From Aurantibrevibacter sp041749595 (GTDB lineage: Bacteria; Bacteroidota; Bacteroidia; Flavobacteriales; Flavobacteriaceae): a stretch of DNA of 39,810 nucleotides. Location: positions 1 through 39,810 of the forward strand of contig JBGTBA010000041.1 of the NCBI GenBank assembly GCA_041749595.1, read 5' to 3'. Positions 1-8,318 of the stretch are shown here, piece after piece (the stretch's first letter is position 1; every line of letters starts with the position of its first letter). The notes under the pieces are model-generated. The model ran no database searches and was not told the DNA's origin. It worked only from the letters and a program-made list of their open reading frames with translations. The position numbers were made by a program, and so were the translations under genes.

Positions 1-65
1 TAAAGAATGTTCCCGATTCGGCTATTTATTTAGTTTTTTACACGAAAATTCCTTTCTCCTTTTAT

Positions 66-132
66 GGGTAAGGGAATTTTTGCGCCCATCTCAAAATAGT
101 TAGCTAAATTGAAGGGACTCGTTATATACAAT
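66..132 (+). repeat. Cassette-border-like repeat, left copy
   Basis: This segment starts with GGGTAAGGGAATTTTTG and ends with CGTTATATACAAT. A related segment with the same ends and the same 54-nt offset between them lies at 39427-39493 in the same orientation. The middle is only partly conserved. In both copies the GGGAAT block is preceded by its inverted complement about 20-25 nt upstream, so each can form a hairpin. It lies just before a toxin-antitoxin operon. Its function is unknown. Confidence 0.5.
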
Positions 133-148
133 TTGAGAAAATTTGGAT

Positions 149-171
149 AATATACCAATTATTGGTATATT
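149..171. promoter_or_regulatory. Palindromic operator of the parDE operon
   Basis: The arms ATATACCAAT and ATTGGTATAT are perfect inverted repeats around one central T (150-170), with one more A-T pair outside. The palindrome lies 21 nt before the antitoxin ATG. ParD-type antitoxins bind palindromes at their own promoter, so this is the likely autoregulatory site. Confidence 0.7.
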
Positions 172-191
172 TGAATTAAATTAGTATTTAA

Positions 192-443
192 ATGAACAAA
201 AACACATCAATATCGCTCGGAAATTATTTTGACCAATTTGTGCAAAATAGCATAAACGAAGGAAGATTTAAAAACGTCAGCGAAGTTATTCGAGCAGGAT
301 TAAGACTTTTAGAAGAAGAGGAAAGTAAAGTGATTGCACTGAAAAAAGCTATCCAAGAAGGAATTGACAGCGGAATTGCTCACGACTTTGACCCTAAAAA
401 ACATCTTGAATCTTTAAAAGTTAAAAAGCACTCGAATGGCTGA
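192..443 (+). CDS. parD: ParD-family antitoxin
   Basis: This 83-residue protein is the antitoxin of a type II toxin-antitoxin pair. It neutralises the ParE toxin encoded next to it and probably represses the operon. The N-terminal part (about residues 1-45) has the ribbon-helix-helix pattern of ParD/CopG proteins: a short strand with TSISLG, then helices including the family-typical VSEVIRAGLRLLEE. The acidic and lysine-rich tail (46-83) would wrap the toxin. The ATG follows the palindrome at 149-171, and the 3' end overlaps the toxin gene by 8 nt, which implies translational coupling. The pair sits in mobile DNA next to an IS91 element. Confidence 0.88.
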   Translation: MNKNTSISLGNYFDQFVQNSINEGRFKNVSEVIRAGLRLLEEEESKVIALKKAIQEGIDSGIAHDFDPKKHLESLKVKKHSNG

Positions 444-735
444 ATATAAACTGACTAACAAAGCGGTCGAGGATTTATCAAAAATTTGGGATTATACATT
501 TGAGGTATGGTCGGAAAATCAAGCCGACAAATATTATGATGAACTAATATATAACTGTCAAGAAATTGCGAAAAACCCAAGTTTAGGAAAAATCTACGAA
601 GGAATATCAAAGCGACTACTGGGAGTGAAAGCAAATCGCCACGTAATATTCTACAGGACTTTGAATGAAAATTATGTTGAGATAACAAGAATATTGCACG
701 AAAGAATGGATTTAAAAAATAGAATAACGGAATAA
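436..735 (+). CDS. parE: ParE-family toxin (RelE/ParE superfamily)
   Basis: This 99-residue toxin belongs to the RelE/ParE fold. Characterised ParE proteins poison DNA gyrase; the target here is not known. Recognisable features are the start AEYKLTNKAVEDLSKIWDYT, the central NPSLGKIYEGI segment and the C-terminal strands around RHVIFYRTLNENYVEITRIL. Length and order fit a complete member. It starts inside the last codons of parD (8-nt overlap), the usual antitoxin-first order. No frameshift or stop is seen, so the module is probably active. Confidence 0.88.
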   Translation: MAEYKLTNKAVEDLSKIWDYTFEVWSENQADKYYDELIYNCQEIAKNPSLGKIYEGISKRLLGVKANRHVIFYRTLNENYVEITRILHERMDLKNRITE

Positions 736-753
736 AAAAACTGCAAACAGCTA

Positions 754-790
754 GGGTTTCGTTGCGTCCGCAGGACGAACAATGAAACCC
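754..790. repeat. Long imperfect hairpin downstream of parE
   Basis: The arms GGGTTTC (754-760) and GAAACCC (784-790) enclose TTG/CAA and CGTCC/GGACG pairs around a GCA loop. The whole is an interrupted stem of about 15 bp. No T-run follows, so it is not a standard terminator. It may be a REP-like palindrome, a cassette boundary or a recombination substrate. Confidence 0.55.
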
Positions 791-845
791 GTGTTGAACG
801 GAACCGTCTACTATGGGTTTTTCGTTTAGTTTTTTAAGGGATATC

Positions 846-871
846 AAGAGGATTAACAGTCCTCTTTTTTT
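846..871 (+). terminator. Hairpin with T-run at the IS91 end (terminator and/or oriIS hairpin)
   Basis: AAGAGG (846-851) pairs with CCTCTT (861-866) around a 9-nt loop, followed by further T's on the plus strand. On the minus strand this hairpin lies about 30 nt after the IS91 transposase stop and overlaps a CTTG tetranucleotide, one of the known IS91 target sequences at the oriIS end. It could be either a terminator or the replication-origin end of the element. Confidence 0.5.
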
Positions 872-893
872 GTGCAGTGTTTTTGGATGGTTT

Positions 894-2057
894 TTAACGT
901 GGTTTCCTTCCCCATTTCACATAAGTGCCCTTACCCACAAGCTGGTTTTTGCAGGAGGTGGTAATTTGGCCCATACCGATGTACCGCTCAGGTGGCCCCC
1001 GCTGATCAAAAACCAGGATCCTGTGTAAGCTGCCGTTTTTACAGCATGGGCATTTTCTGATTTTGGATACTGTTGCCTTTTCTATGATTGCCTGCACTTG
1101 AAGCTTGGATTGTATAATCTTTAACTTTAGCCGCTTCCAAGTGCTGCTCAAAAAACCGTAATGACGGATCTTTACAAAGCCTTTGGGCAGTATATGCATC
1201 GCAAAACGCCTGATAAATTCCCGATGGCCCAGGGTCATTTGTTTCTTAAAACCTTGTTGCCCGTAATCTTTGTAATCAAAAGTGACGCTTTTCTCGTCCA
1301 TGGCCTTGATCCTATGGTTACTGATGGCTATTTTGTGGCTGTACCTCCCCAAGTATTCCACCACCGACTTTGGGCTTCCAAAGGGTCTTTTCGCAAATAC
1401 AACCCATGGCTTTTGCCACAATTGCTGCCGGATTTGCCCATATTGTATTGGCGCACTGTTTTTTAGTTTCCCACAATACCTGGCCCTGAAAACCTTGGAC
1501 ATGGCTTTGACGGAAAACAGGAATTTGCCATCTGCCCGAATGTTTTTCCAGTTGCCATTTTTATCCGGCCCCCCTCCGGGAACAATGCAGTGCAGGTGCG
1601 GGTGCAAGCCCAGGTTTTGACCCCAGGTATGGAGGATCGCTATCATGCCCATTTGTACGCCCTGCCCTTTTCCAAATTGGGAAAGTGTTTCCCAAACGGA
1701 ACCGAACAAAAGACCGTACACCAATTTTGGATCATGTATCGCCAACGCATTGACGGCCTCGGGCAAAGTGAACACCACATGAAAATAAGGCACGGGCAAA
1801 AGTTCGCCCTCTCTGGCCCGTACCCAATCTTCCCGGTTTTTGCCCTGGCGCTTAGGGCAATGACGGTTACGGCAGCTATTGTAACTAATGCTAAGGTTCC
1901 CACAATCGTCACAGGCATCAATATGACCTCCCAAAGCGGCCGTTCGGCATTTTTTTATGGCATAAAGCGTTCGTAGCTGCCAGGTATTCAATCCTATATC
2001 CCTGATGTCTCCATGTAACCGGTGCAGTACTTGGGCCACTTCACCCTTGGACTGCAT
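894..2057 (-). CDS. IS91-family rolling-circle transposase (Y2 type)
   Basis: This 387-residue transposase nicks one strand of the element and moves it by rolling-circle replication. An N-terminal zinc-binding region (about residues 48-70) is followed by the family blocks PVPYFHVVFTLP, the metal-binding HPHLHCIVPGGG (HUH motif) and VEYLGRYSHKIAISNHRI, which carries the paired tyrosines. A C-terminal CPCC motif comes later. In the zinc-binding segment family members normally read RHCPKCQ, but this copy reads RHCPKRQ (codon CGC), so one probable zinc ligand is lost. The start overlaps the 3' end of the recombinase gene by 64 nt. The catalytic part looks complete, but activity is uncertain. Confidence 0.88.
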   Translation of the reverse strand: MQSKGEVAQVLHRLHGDIRDIGLNTWQLRTLYAIKKCRTAALGGHIDACDDCGNLSISYNSCRNRHCPKRQGKNREDWVRAREGELLPVPYFHVVFTLPEAVNALAIHDPKLVYGLLFGSVWETLSQFGKGQGVQMGMIAILHTWGQNLGLHPHLHCIVPGGGPDKNGNWKNIRADGKFLFSVKAMSKVFRARYCGKLKNSAPIQYGQIRQQLWQKPWVVFAKRPFGSPKSVVEYLGRYSHKIAISNHRIKAMDEKSVTFDYKDYGQQGFKKQMTLGHREFIRRFAMHILPKGFVKIRHYGFLSSTWKRLKLKIIQSKLQVQAIIEKATVSKIRKCPCCKNGSLHRILVFDQRGPPERYIGMGQITTSCKNQLVGKGTYVKWGRKPR

Positions 2058-2905
2058 TGCTTGAACAGGGTATCGAGCGGACTGAAGATTTCTTGGCTGG
2101 GCAATTGTGCAATGTGCAGATACTCCAGGGTGGTCTCTATGTTCTCGTGCCCCAGAAGGTTCTTTAAGGTAATGATGTCCATACCGTCTTCCAACAAATG
2201 CGTGGCAAAAGAATGCCTAGGGGTGTGCACGTGGACCTCTTTTGAAATACCTGCCTGTTTGCAGACCTGTTTTATTGCCCATTGCACCCCTCGCTGCGAA
2301 TAGCGGGAGTCAAAATCCCCGCCCGCCCGATTGGGCAAAGGTTGGCCATTAAAAATCCAGTCCTTTGGCTTTTCTGCCTCCAGGTAGTTCTTAAGGCCCC
2401 TTATAAGGTGGACCGATAGCGGAACATATCTGTCTTTCTTGCCCTTTCCCTGTGCCACCCGGAGCTGCTTCCGGTCAAAATCCAGATCCTGTAAACGCAC
2501 GTTTCGAACCTCCATGCACCGCAAACCACAGCCATAGAGAAGTCCGATCAGGATCTTGTGCTTAAGTAGCGTGGCCGCTCCAAGCATTCGCCAGACCTCT
2601 TGCTTGCTCAGCACAACGGGGAGCCTTTTCTCGTGCCTTATCTGCGGAAGCCGAAGATACTCATAAGCCAGTCCCTCCGATTTGAGCAGGAACCGAAGTC
2701 CGTAGACAGTATGCTTAAAATAGGTCTGGGAGGGGGTTTTTGACTTCTTTTGAAGGTAGAACAAATGGTCGTGCACCTGTTCAGGGTCAAGCTCCGTTGG
2801 GACTTTGCCAAAATACAGCGATATGGCCGCTATATGGCGGGAATAATTACTGAACGTACTTTGGCTTCTGCCCAAAACAGAAACGGTGCGCTCAAAACGG
2901 TACAA
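1994..2905 (-). CDS. Tyrosine recombinase/integrase of the IS91 element
   Basis: This is a phage-integrase-type tyrosine recombinase, 303 residues from a TTG codon. An N-terminal SAM-like DNA-binding part is followed by the catalytic domain, with Arg in GCGLRCMEVR, HTPRHSFATHLLEDG (H-x-x-R), LLGHENIETT, and the nucleophile Tyr in TLEYLHI. It is the first gene of the IS91 pair and probably acts on the circular intermediate. The TTG start is a poor choice biologically: coding sequence continues upstream in the same frame to an A8 run, beyond which an ATG at 2992-2994 lies in another frame (see 2906-2994). The protein is therefore either 5'-broken or made by slippage. Confidence 0.8.
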   Translation of the reverse strand: MYRFERTVSVLGRSQSTFSNYSRHIAAISLYFGKVPTELDPEQVHDHLFYLQKKSKTPSQTYFKHTVYGLRFLLKSEGLAYEYLRLPQIRHEKRLPVVLSKQEVWRMLGAATLLKHKILIGLLYGCGLRCMEVRNVRLQDLDFDRKQLRVAQGKGKKDRYVPLSVHLIRGLKNYLEAEKPKDWIFNGQPLPNRAGGDFDSRYSQRGVQWAIKQVCKQAGISKEVHVHTPRHSFATHLLEDGMDIITLKNLLGHENIETTLEYLHIAQLPSQEIFSPLDTLFKQCSPRVKWPKYCTGYMETSGI

Positions 2906-2994
2906 CAGCCCAGGGAATCCCGGAACTTCACGCTTGGCCTGGTTAATGAGCTTGTTCTCCCTTAGGGCTTCAACACTCTTTTTTTTGTAGTCAT
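2906..2994 (-). other. Frameshifted N-terminus of the IS91 recombinase
   Basis: Read on the minus strand, an ATG at 2994-2992 opens a 10-codon frame that runs into a run of eight A (plus-strand T at 2979-2986) and then stops. After the run, the -1 frame encodes KSVEALRENKLINQAKREV and joins the recombinase without interruption. Nine A's would put the ATG in frame. This is a one-base loss, a sequencing error, or a -1 slippage site of the A-AAA-AAA type. Confidence 0.65.
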
Positions 2995-3020
2995 AATTGC
3001 TATTTTAGTTATCTTGGTAA

Positions 3021-3818
3021 GATACTAATTATGAACTTGTAGCTACCGAAGGTTTAGTTCAACCCGATGCCGAAAAAAAGGCGAAAGGCCTTTTGGAAAG
3101 GGCCAAAAAAACTGCATCCGCAACAGATATTGAAATGAAGACCACATTGCGGTACGACCTAAACTTGGTACAGGGAGTGACCAATGTAATAATGGAAGAG
3201 GGTATTACGGTCTTGGTTATGGGACTTCACTTAAAAAGAGGGGATTCCGATTCTTTTTTGGGCAATTTAACTAGTGGAATACTGGCAAAAACCAATATAA
3301 CCACTTTTATCTATAATTCATACCAGCCCCTAGCTACGATAAAAAGGCATTTGGTCATTATTCCTGAAAATGCCGAATATGAGAGCGGCTTCTCATTTTG
3401 GTTGGCAAAAATTTGGAACATTGCCATGAATACGGGAGCAAAAATTATTTTCTATGGATCCAAACAAACCATCAACCTGATCAAAGACATTCATTTAAAG
3501 CATCCTATAGAAGTGGAATTCAAGATTTTTAACACTTGGGACGATTTCCCAACCTTTTCCAACCAAGTAAAACATGATGATAATCTTTTAATTGTCCTTA
3601 GCAGGAAAAACCTCTTGTCATATAAAGAGTACATGGATGAAATTCCCTTATACCTGGGAAGGCACTACCAAGGACGAAACTTTCTGCTGGTGTATCCATC
3701 GCAGTCAGACTTCATGACCGATGGGAAAGTAGATCTTACCAATCCATCTTTATTGAAGGCGATCGAAAAAATAGATATCATCGGAAAAACGGTTGCCGGG
3801 ATATTTAGGAAAAAATAA
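3021..3818 (+). pseudogene. Cation/proton antiporter, C-terminal fragment (USP-like domain)
   Basis: This is the C-terminal cytoplasmic part of a monovalent cation:proton antiporter of the type found in Bacteroidetes, whose tail is related to universal stress proteins. The frame is open from 3021 (stop at 3018-3020) to 3818, about 265 codons, without a proper start; a TTG at 3093 is the first nominal one. Recognisable segments are DAEKKAKGLLERAKKTA, FLGNLTSGILAKTNITTFIY, the repeat start RHLVIIPENAEYE and FLLVYPSQSDF. No membrane helices remain. The IS91 element lies directly upstream and the N-terminal transport domain is absent on its far side. The gene has lost its transport function. Confidence 0.78.
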
Positions 3819-3830
3819 ACCTGGATTTAT

Positions 3831-5627
3831 CTAATCGTTCAGCTTCAACACCGCCATAAACGCCTGCTGCGGAATCTCTACATTCCCCACTTGGCGCATC
3901 CGTTTTTTCCCTTTTTTCTGTTTTTCCAACAATTTCCGCTTACGCGATATATCGCCCCCATAGCATTTGGCCGTTACGTCTTTTCTAAGTGCCTTAATGG
4001 TCTCTCGGGAAATTATTTTGGCCCCGATGGCCGCTTGTATTGGGATATCGAACTGCTGTCGCGGAATAAGTTCCCTTAGTTTTTCGCACATCCTTTTGCC
4101 AATGTTATGTGCATTGTCCGCATGGATCAGGGCGGAAAGTGCATCGACGGGCTGGGCATTCAACAGAATATCTACCCGTACCAATTTGGAAACCCGAAGC
4201 CCGATGGGCGAATAATCAAATGAGGCATAGCCTTTAGAAACCGTCTTTAGCCGGTCATAGAAGTCGAATACGATTTCGGCCAAGGGCATATCAAAATTAA
4301 GCTCCACCCGTTCTGTGGTGAGATAGGTTTGATTGGTGATAATCCCTCTTTTATCTATACAGAGCGACATGATGTTCCCGACGAAATCTGCTTTGGTTAT
4401 TATAGTTGCCTTTATGTAGGGCTCTTCTACACGATCCAAAGTGGAAGGGTCGGGCAAGTCTGATGGATTGTTGACAATAATGGGCAACTCCGGGTTTTTC
4501 CTTGTAAATGCATGATAACTTACGTTGGGCACCGTGGTGATTACGGTCATGTCAAACTCACGTTCCAATCGCTCTTGGATGATCTCCATGTGCAACATGC
4601 CCAAAAACCCGCACCGAAATCCAAAACCAAGTGCGGCACTGCTTTCCGGGGTAAATACCAAGGAAGCATCGTTAAGCTGCAATTTTTCCATGGACGATCG
4701 CAATTCTTCAAAATCTTCCGTATCTACGGGATAAATCCCGGCAAATACCATAGGCTTTACATCCTCAAACCCCTCAATGGCGTTTTTGGTTGGGTTTACC
4801 GCATCGGTAATGGTATCTCCTACCTTTACTTCCCTGGCATCTTTAATTCCGGTGATAAGATAGCCCACATCGCCTGTTTTTACACTTTCCCTTGGGAATT
4901 GGGTTAATTTTAGGGTACCCACCTCATCCGCAAAATAGTTTTTGTCCGTGGCCACGAATTTTATTTTTTGTCCTTTTTTTATCTCTCCATGGATGACCCT
5001 AAAATAGGTTTCCACGCCCCGGAACGGGTTATAAACGGAGTCGAAGACCAAGGCTTGTAAGGGATCGTTTTCCTTTCCACTGGGGGCAGGGATACGTTCA
5101 ATGATCGCTTTCAATATTTCATCTATACCAATCCCTGTTTTTGCACTGGCCGGGATAACGTCTTCCCTTCTACAGCCCAAGAGGTCCACAATGTCATCCG
5201 TTACTTCTTCGGGGCTGGCACTCGGGAGATCCACTTTGTTAAGAACAGGTATTATTTCCAGATCATTTTCCAACGCCAGGTACAGATTGGAAATGGTCTG
5301 TGCCTGGATGCTCTGAGCGGCATCCACCACCAGGAGGGCACCTTCACAGGCCGCAATGGATCGGGAAACCTCGTAAGAGAAATCAACATGGCCAGGCGTA
5401 TCTATAAGGTTTAGGATATATTTTTCGCCTTTATAAATATATTCCATTTGTATGGCATGGCTCTTTATGGTAATGCCCCTTTCACGCTCCAAATCCATAT
5501 TATCCAGAAGTTGGTCCTGCTTTTCCCTTTCGGTTACAGACCCGGTAAAGTCCAGCAACCTGTCAGCCAAGGTGCTTTTCCCATGGTCTATGTGGGCGAT
5601 GATGCAAAAGTTTCTGATGTTCTTCAT
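3831..5627 (-). CDS. lepA: Elongation factor 4 (LepA)
   Basis: This is a ribosome-associated translational GTPase, 598 residues, full length for the family. It helps translation under suboptimal ionic conditions and in ribosome assembly. Visible features are the G1 loop AHIDHGKSTLADRLL (about residues 11-25), RERGITIKS (switch I), DTPGHVDF (G3), NKVDLP (G4) and SAKTGIG (G5). The LepA-specific C-terminal domain ends with GNVEIPQQAFMAVLKL. The start codon agrees with homologues. A TATATTTG box sits about 50 nt upstream. It is convergent with the antiporter fragment, with 12 nt between stop codons. Confidence 0.98.
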   Translation of the reverse strand: MKNIRNFCIIAHIDHGKSTLADRLLDFTGSVTEREKQDQLLDNMDLERERGITIKSHAIQMEYIYKGEKYILNLIDTPGHVDFSYEVSRSIAACEGALLVVDAAQSIQAQTISNLYLALENDLEIIPVLNKVDLPSASPEEVTDDIVDLLGCRREDVIPASAKTGIGIDEILKAIIERIPAPSGKENDPLQALVFDSVYNPFRGVETYFRVIHGEIKKGQKIKFVATDKNYFADEVGTLKLTQFPRESVKTGDVGYLITGIKDAREVKVGDTITDAVNPTKNAIEGFEDVKPMVFAGIYPVDTEDFEELRSSMEKLQLNDASLVFTPESSAALGFGFRCGFLGMLHMEIIQERLEREFDMTVITTVPNVSYHAFTRKNPELPIIVNNPSDLPDPSTLDRVEEPYIKATIITKADFVGNIMSLCIDKRGIITNQTYLTTERVELNFDMPLAEIVFDFYDRLKTVSKGYASFDYSPIGLRVSKLVRVDILLNAQPVDALSALIHADNAHNIGKRMCEKLRELIPRQQFDIPIQAAIGAKIISRETIKALRKDVTAKCYGGDISRKRKLLEKQKKGKKRMRQVGNVEIPQQAFMAVLKLND

Positions 5628-5675
5628 AAATTATCTACTTCTATAGGGCTAAAACCAAGCGGTATTTTGCAACTG

Positions 5676-5683
5676 CAAATATA
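5676..5683 (-). promoter_or_regulatory. Promoter -7 box for lepA
   Basis: On the minus strand this reads TATATTTG, an exact match to the Bacteroidetes TANNTTTG -7 element, about 50 nt before the lepA ATG. No clear -33 TTG is seen at the usual distance. Confidence 0.5.
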
Positions 5684-5792
5684 GCGTAAAATACATGGGT
5701 TTTATGGGCTGTCGTTTTTTTTCAAATTTTGGAAGTACCATACAAAAGTCATTTTTACTTATTTTACTGTGAGATATTTCATATTAATTATT

Positions 5793-5800
5793 TAGGTTTG
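5793..5800 (+). promoter_or_regulatory. Promoter -7 box for the first outer-membrane barrel gene
   Basis: TAGGTTTG matches TANNTTTG exactly and lies 20 nt before the GTG start at 5821. A -33 TTG is not evident. Confidence 0.5.
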
Positions 5801-5820
5801 TAACATAACAGAGCCATTTA

Positions 5821-8223
5821 GTGAAAAAAAGAACTTTACTTCCATTCTTCTTTTTGTTTTCCCTGACTTTTGTGAACGCCCAAGAGCATACAATTTCGGG
5901 TTCCGTTACTGATGCAGAGAACAGCGTAGTTTCTTTTGCCAATCTAATTTTACTGGCCGCTATGGATTCTGTCATCATTAAAGGCACATCCAGCGATGAA
6001 TTCGGGGCATTTGAACTAACCGATATCCCAAAGGGTAATTATATTTTAACTGCCAGCTATTTGGGCAACAGTTCCAGCCCCTTGAACATTGTAGTAGATA
6101 CGGATATGGATCTGGGGCCCCTGCGAATAGCAGAAACCACTTTTGTGCTCAATGAAGCCGTCGTAACCTATAAAAACCCAACCGTAGAAAGAAAGGCAGA
6201 CCGTTTGGTTTTCAATATAGCGAACACCCCTATTTCCGAATCGAATATTTGGGACGCTTTAAAGCGCACCCCGGGGGTGGTCATCACCAACAATGAACTT
6301 ACCATTAAAGGCAGCAGCGATATTCAGGTGATGATCAATGAACGAAGGGTAAACCTTCCCAAAGAGGATATCATCAACCTATTGTCCGGCACTTCGGCCA
6401 GCAGTATTGAAGCGGTAGAGGTAATAACCAGTCCGCCGGCCAAGTTCAGTGCCGAAGGGGGGATGATCATCAATATCAAAATGAAAAAAGGATTACTTGC
6501 CGGGTATAATGGAGCAGTGTACAATCGCTACACCCAAGGGGTATTTGCCAAACATACCCTAGGGACCGACCAGTACTTTAAAAGCAAGAATACCGATTTT
6601 TCGCTAAATTACAGTTTGGGAAACCAAAAAGACCTTACCAAATATACGGATATCACCAAATTTTTTGGCTCGGAGACATCTACTTGGACGGCCAATCAGA
6701 CCAATGTGGAGAGGCAAACCATACATAACCTAAGTGCCTTTTTTGATTGGGAACTCAATGATAAAAACAGTTTGAGCCTGTCTTCCATAAACGTAATTAA
6801 CCCTTGGGCGAGCCGAAATTATACTACCCGAACAGACATTGTGGATGCTTTGGGCAATCCGGATTCCTTTTTTACCACCCAAATTGATGCGGATGCGCCC
6901 TTTATCAACCTATCTTTTTATTTGGATTATGTGCACAAGCTAAGGAAAGAAGGGGCTTCCATTACTTTTGGAGGGCATTATACCTACTATGACTACGAAC
7001 TGGACCAAAATCTGGATACCAACTTTTTTGATGCCGGGGGCAATGCTACGGGCACCAATGATTTTGTAACCGAATCCGATCAAAAAATCAATCTTTTCAG
7101 CATCCAAACGGATTACATATCCCCTTGGGGAGAAAATGTGACTATGGAAGCAGGACTTCGGTACACGGGGATAAAATCAACCAGTACCATTACGCAACGG
7201 GGCTTTGACCGAAATCAACCAGGGATTAATCCCACAGAAGCAGGTACATTCAACTATGACGAAAATATATATGCCTCCTATTTAGGGGTAAAGGGAAAGT
7301 GGGACAAGATTAACCTTACGGCGGGACTTAGGGCCGAATATACCGAGGCCACGGGCGATTTGGATATTGCAACCGCAAAGAACAAAAACGATTACTTTGA
7401 TCTCTTTCCCAATTTTTCGGTAATGTACCCCATAGGTGAAAAGCACGATCTGAACCTCTATTATTACCGTAGGATCACACGGCCACGATATAACAGTATA
7501 AATCCCTTTCAATCGTTCCAAAGCAACAATGTGGTCGTTGAGGGCAACCCCGACCTTTTGCCCGCCACCCGTAACTATTTGGCACTGGGCTATACTTTTG
7601 ATAAAAAGTATACTGTGGAGTTCTTTTACAGAAATGAGCAAGATCCTTTTCAGCCATTGATGTTTCAGGATAACGATTCCCGCTTGCTGCGCTTCATCAA
7701 TGTAAACATGGACAACAATATCTCCTATGGTGTGGATTTAATCGTGAATAGGGCAGTAGCCAGGTTTTGGGATCTGTACATTTTGTCCAGCTTTTATCAG
7801 AATGGCTATTCGTTTCAAGACACAGATTCCGGACAATTAATTAACAATGATCGTTTTACATGGTTTTTACAGACGTATAACAGCTTTGCTTTTTTATCGG
7901 ATAAAAGTCTTTTGGCGGATGTAGGGTTTACCATTTTTTCGCCAATCTCCCTCGGAAATTCCGAGCAGGACAACTATAGCGAATTGGGAATAACGTTTCG
8001 AAAATCCTTTTGGCACAAGAGCATTTCCCTCTCGGCGGGCGTACAGGATATTTTTAACCGAGGAAACCTCTTGAACACACGCCGCTTTTTAAACCAGGAC
8101 AACAGCACCTTGTATAGGCGGGAGAACAGGCTATTTACGTTGGGCCTGCGCTTTACGTTTGGTAACACAAAGATAAAGGATAACCAGAAGCCGAAAAATC
8201 TGGACGAAAGAAAGCGTTTATAA
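5821..8223 (+). CDS. TonB-dependent-receptor-like outer membrane beta-barrel protein (first paralogue)
   Basis: This is an 800-residue outer-membrane protein of the family with a C-terminal OMP_b-brl_3 (PF14905-type) barrel. A GTG start precedes a signal peptide (about residues 1-20, ending FVNAQ). Next comes a CarboxypepD-regulatory-like domain (about 22-105, starting ISGSVTD), a plug-like region (about 115-220, with NTPISESNIWDALKRTPGVV), and a barrel to the end. The tail FGNTKIKDNQ is typical of the family. No SusD-like partner follows, so this is not a SusC/D glycan pair. The substrate is unknown. A close paralogue lies 95 nt downstream with its own -7 box, which suggests tandem duplication. 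Confidence 0.88.
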   Translation: MKKRTLLPFFFLFSLTFVNAQEHTISGSVTDAENSVVSFANLILLAAMDSVIIKGTSSDEFGAFELTDIPKGNYILTASYLGNSSSPLNIVVDTDMDLGPLRIAETTFVLNEAVVTYKNPTVERKADRLVFNIANTPISESNIWDALKRTPGVVITNNELTIKGSSDIQVMINERRVNLPKEDIINLLSGTSASSIEAVEVITSPPAKFSAEGGMIINIKMKKGLLAGYNGAVYNRYTQGVFAKHTLGTDQYFKSKNTDFSLNYSLGNQKDLTKYTDITKFFGSETSTWTANQTNVERQTIHNLSAFFDWELNDKNSLSLSSINVINPWASRNYTTRTDIVDALGNPDSFFTTQIDADAPFINLSFYLDYVHKLRKEGASITFGGHYTYYDYELDQNLDTNFFDAGGNATGTNDFVTESDQKINLFSIQTDYISPWGENVTMEAGLRYTGIKSTSTITQRGFDRNQPGINPTEAGTFNYDENIYASYLGVKGKWDKINLTAGLRAEYTEATGDLDIATAKNKNDYFDLFPNFSVMYPIGEKHDLNLYYYRRITRPRYNSINPFQSFQSNNVVVEGNPDLLPATRNYLALGYTFDKKYTVEFFYRNEQDPFQPLMFQDNDSRLLRFINVNMDNNISYGVDLIVNRAVARFWDLYILSSFYQNGYSFQDTDSGQLINNDRFTWFLQTYNSFAFLSDKSLLADVGFTIFSPISLGNSEQDNYSELGITFRKSFWHKSISLSAGVQDIFNRGNLLNTRRFLNQDNSTLYRRENRLFTLGLRFTFGNTKIKDNQKPKNLDERKRL

Positions 8224-8290
8224 AGATGTCCTACAAAATACAACGGAATAAGATTATAAAGTGGTATTAAAACACCTCGGAATTTTTAGT

Positions 8291-8298
8291 TAGTTTTG
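8291..8298 (+). promoter_or_regulatory. Promoter -7 box for the second outer-membrane barrel gene
   Basis: TAGTTTTG matches TANNTTTG and lies 20 nt before the GTG start at 8319. This is the same spacing as in front of the upstream paralogue. Confidence 0.5.
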
Positions 8299-8318
8299 AT
8301 GTTTAACCCCAAACCAAA

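Larger units (their letters stand above)
849..3020 (-). mobile_element. IS91-family insertion element
   Basis: The element carries a tyrosine recombinase followed by a Y2 rolling-circle transposase, both on the minus strand and overlapping by 64 nt. This two-gene layout is known for a branch of the IS91 family. The oriIS side should lie after the transposase, near 845-850, where a hairpin meets CTTG on the minus strand. The terIS side must end before 3021, where the interrupted antiporter frame opens. Exact ends are inferred. IS91 elements have no terminal inverted repeats and make no target duplication, and none is seen. Confidence 0.75.
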
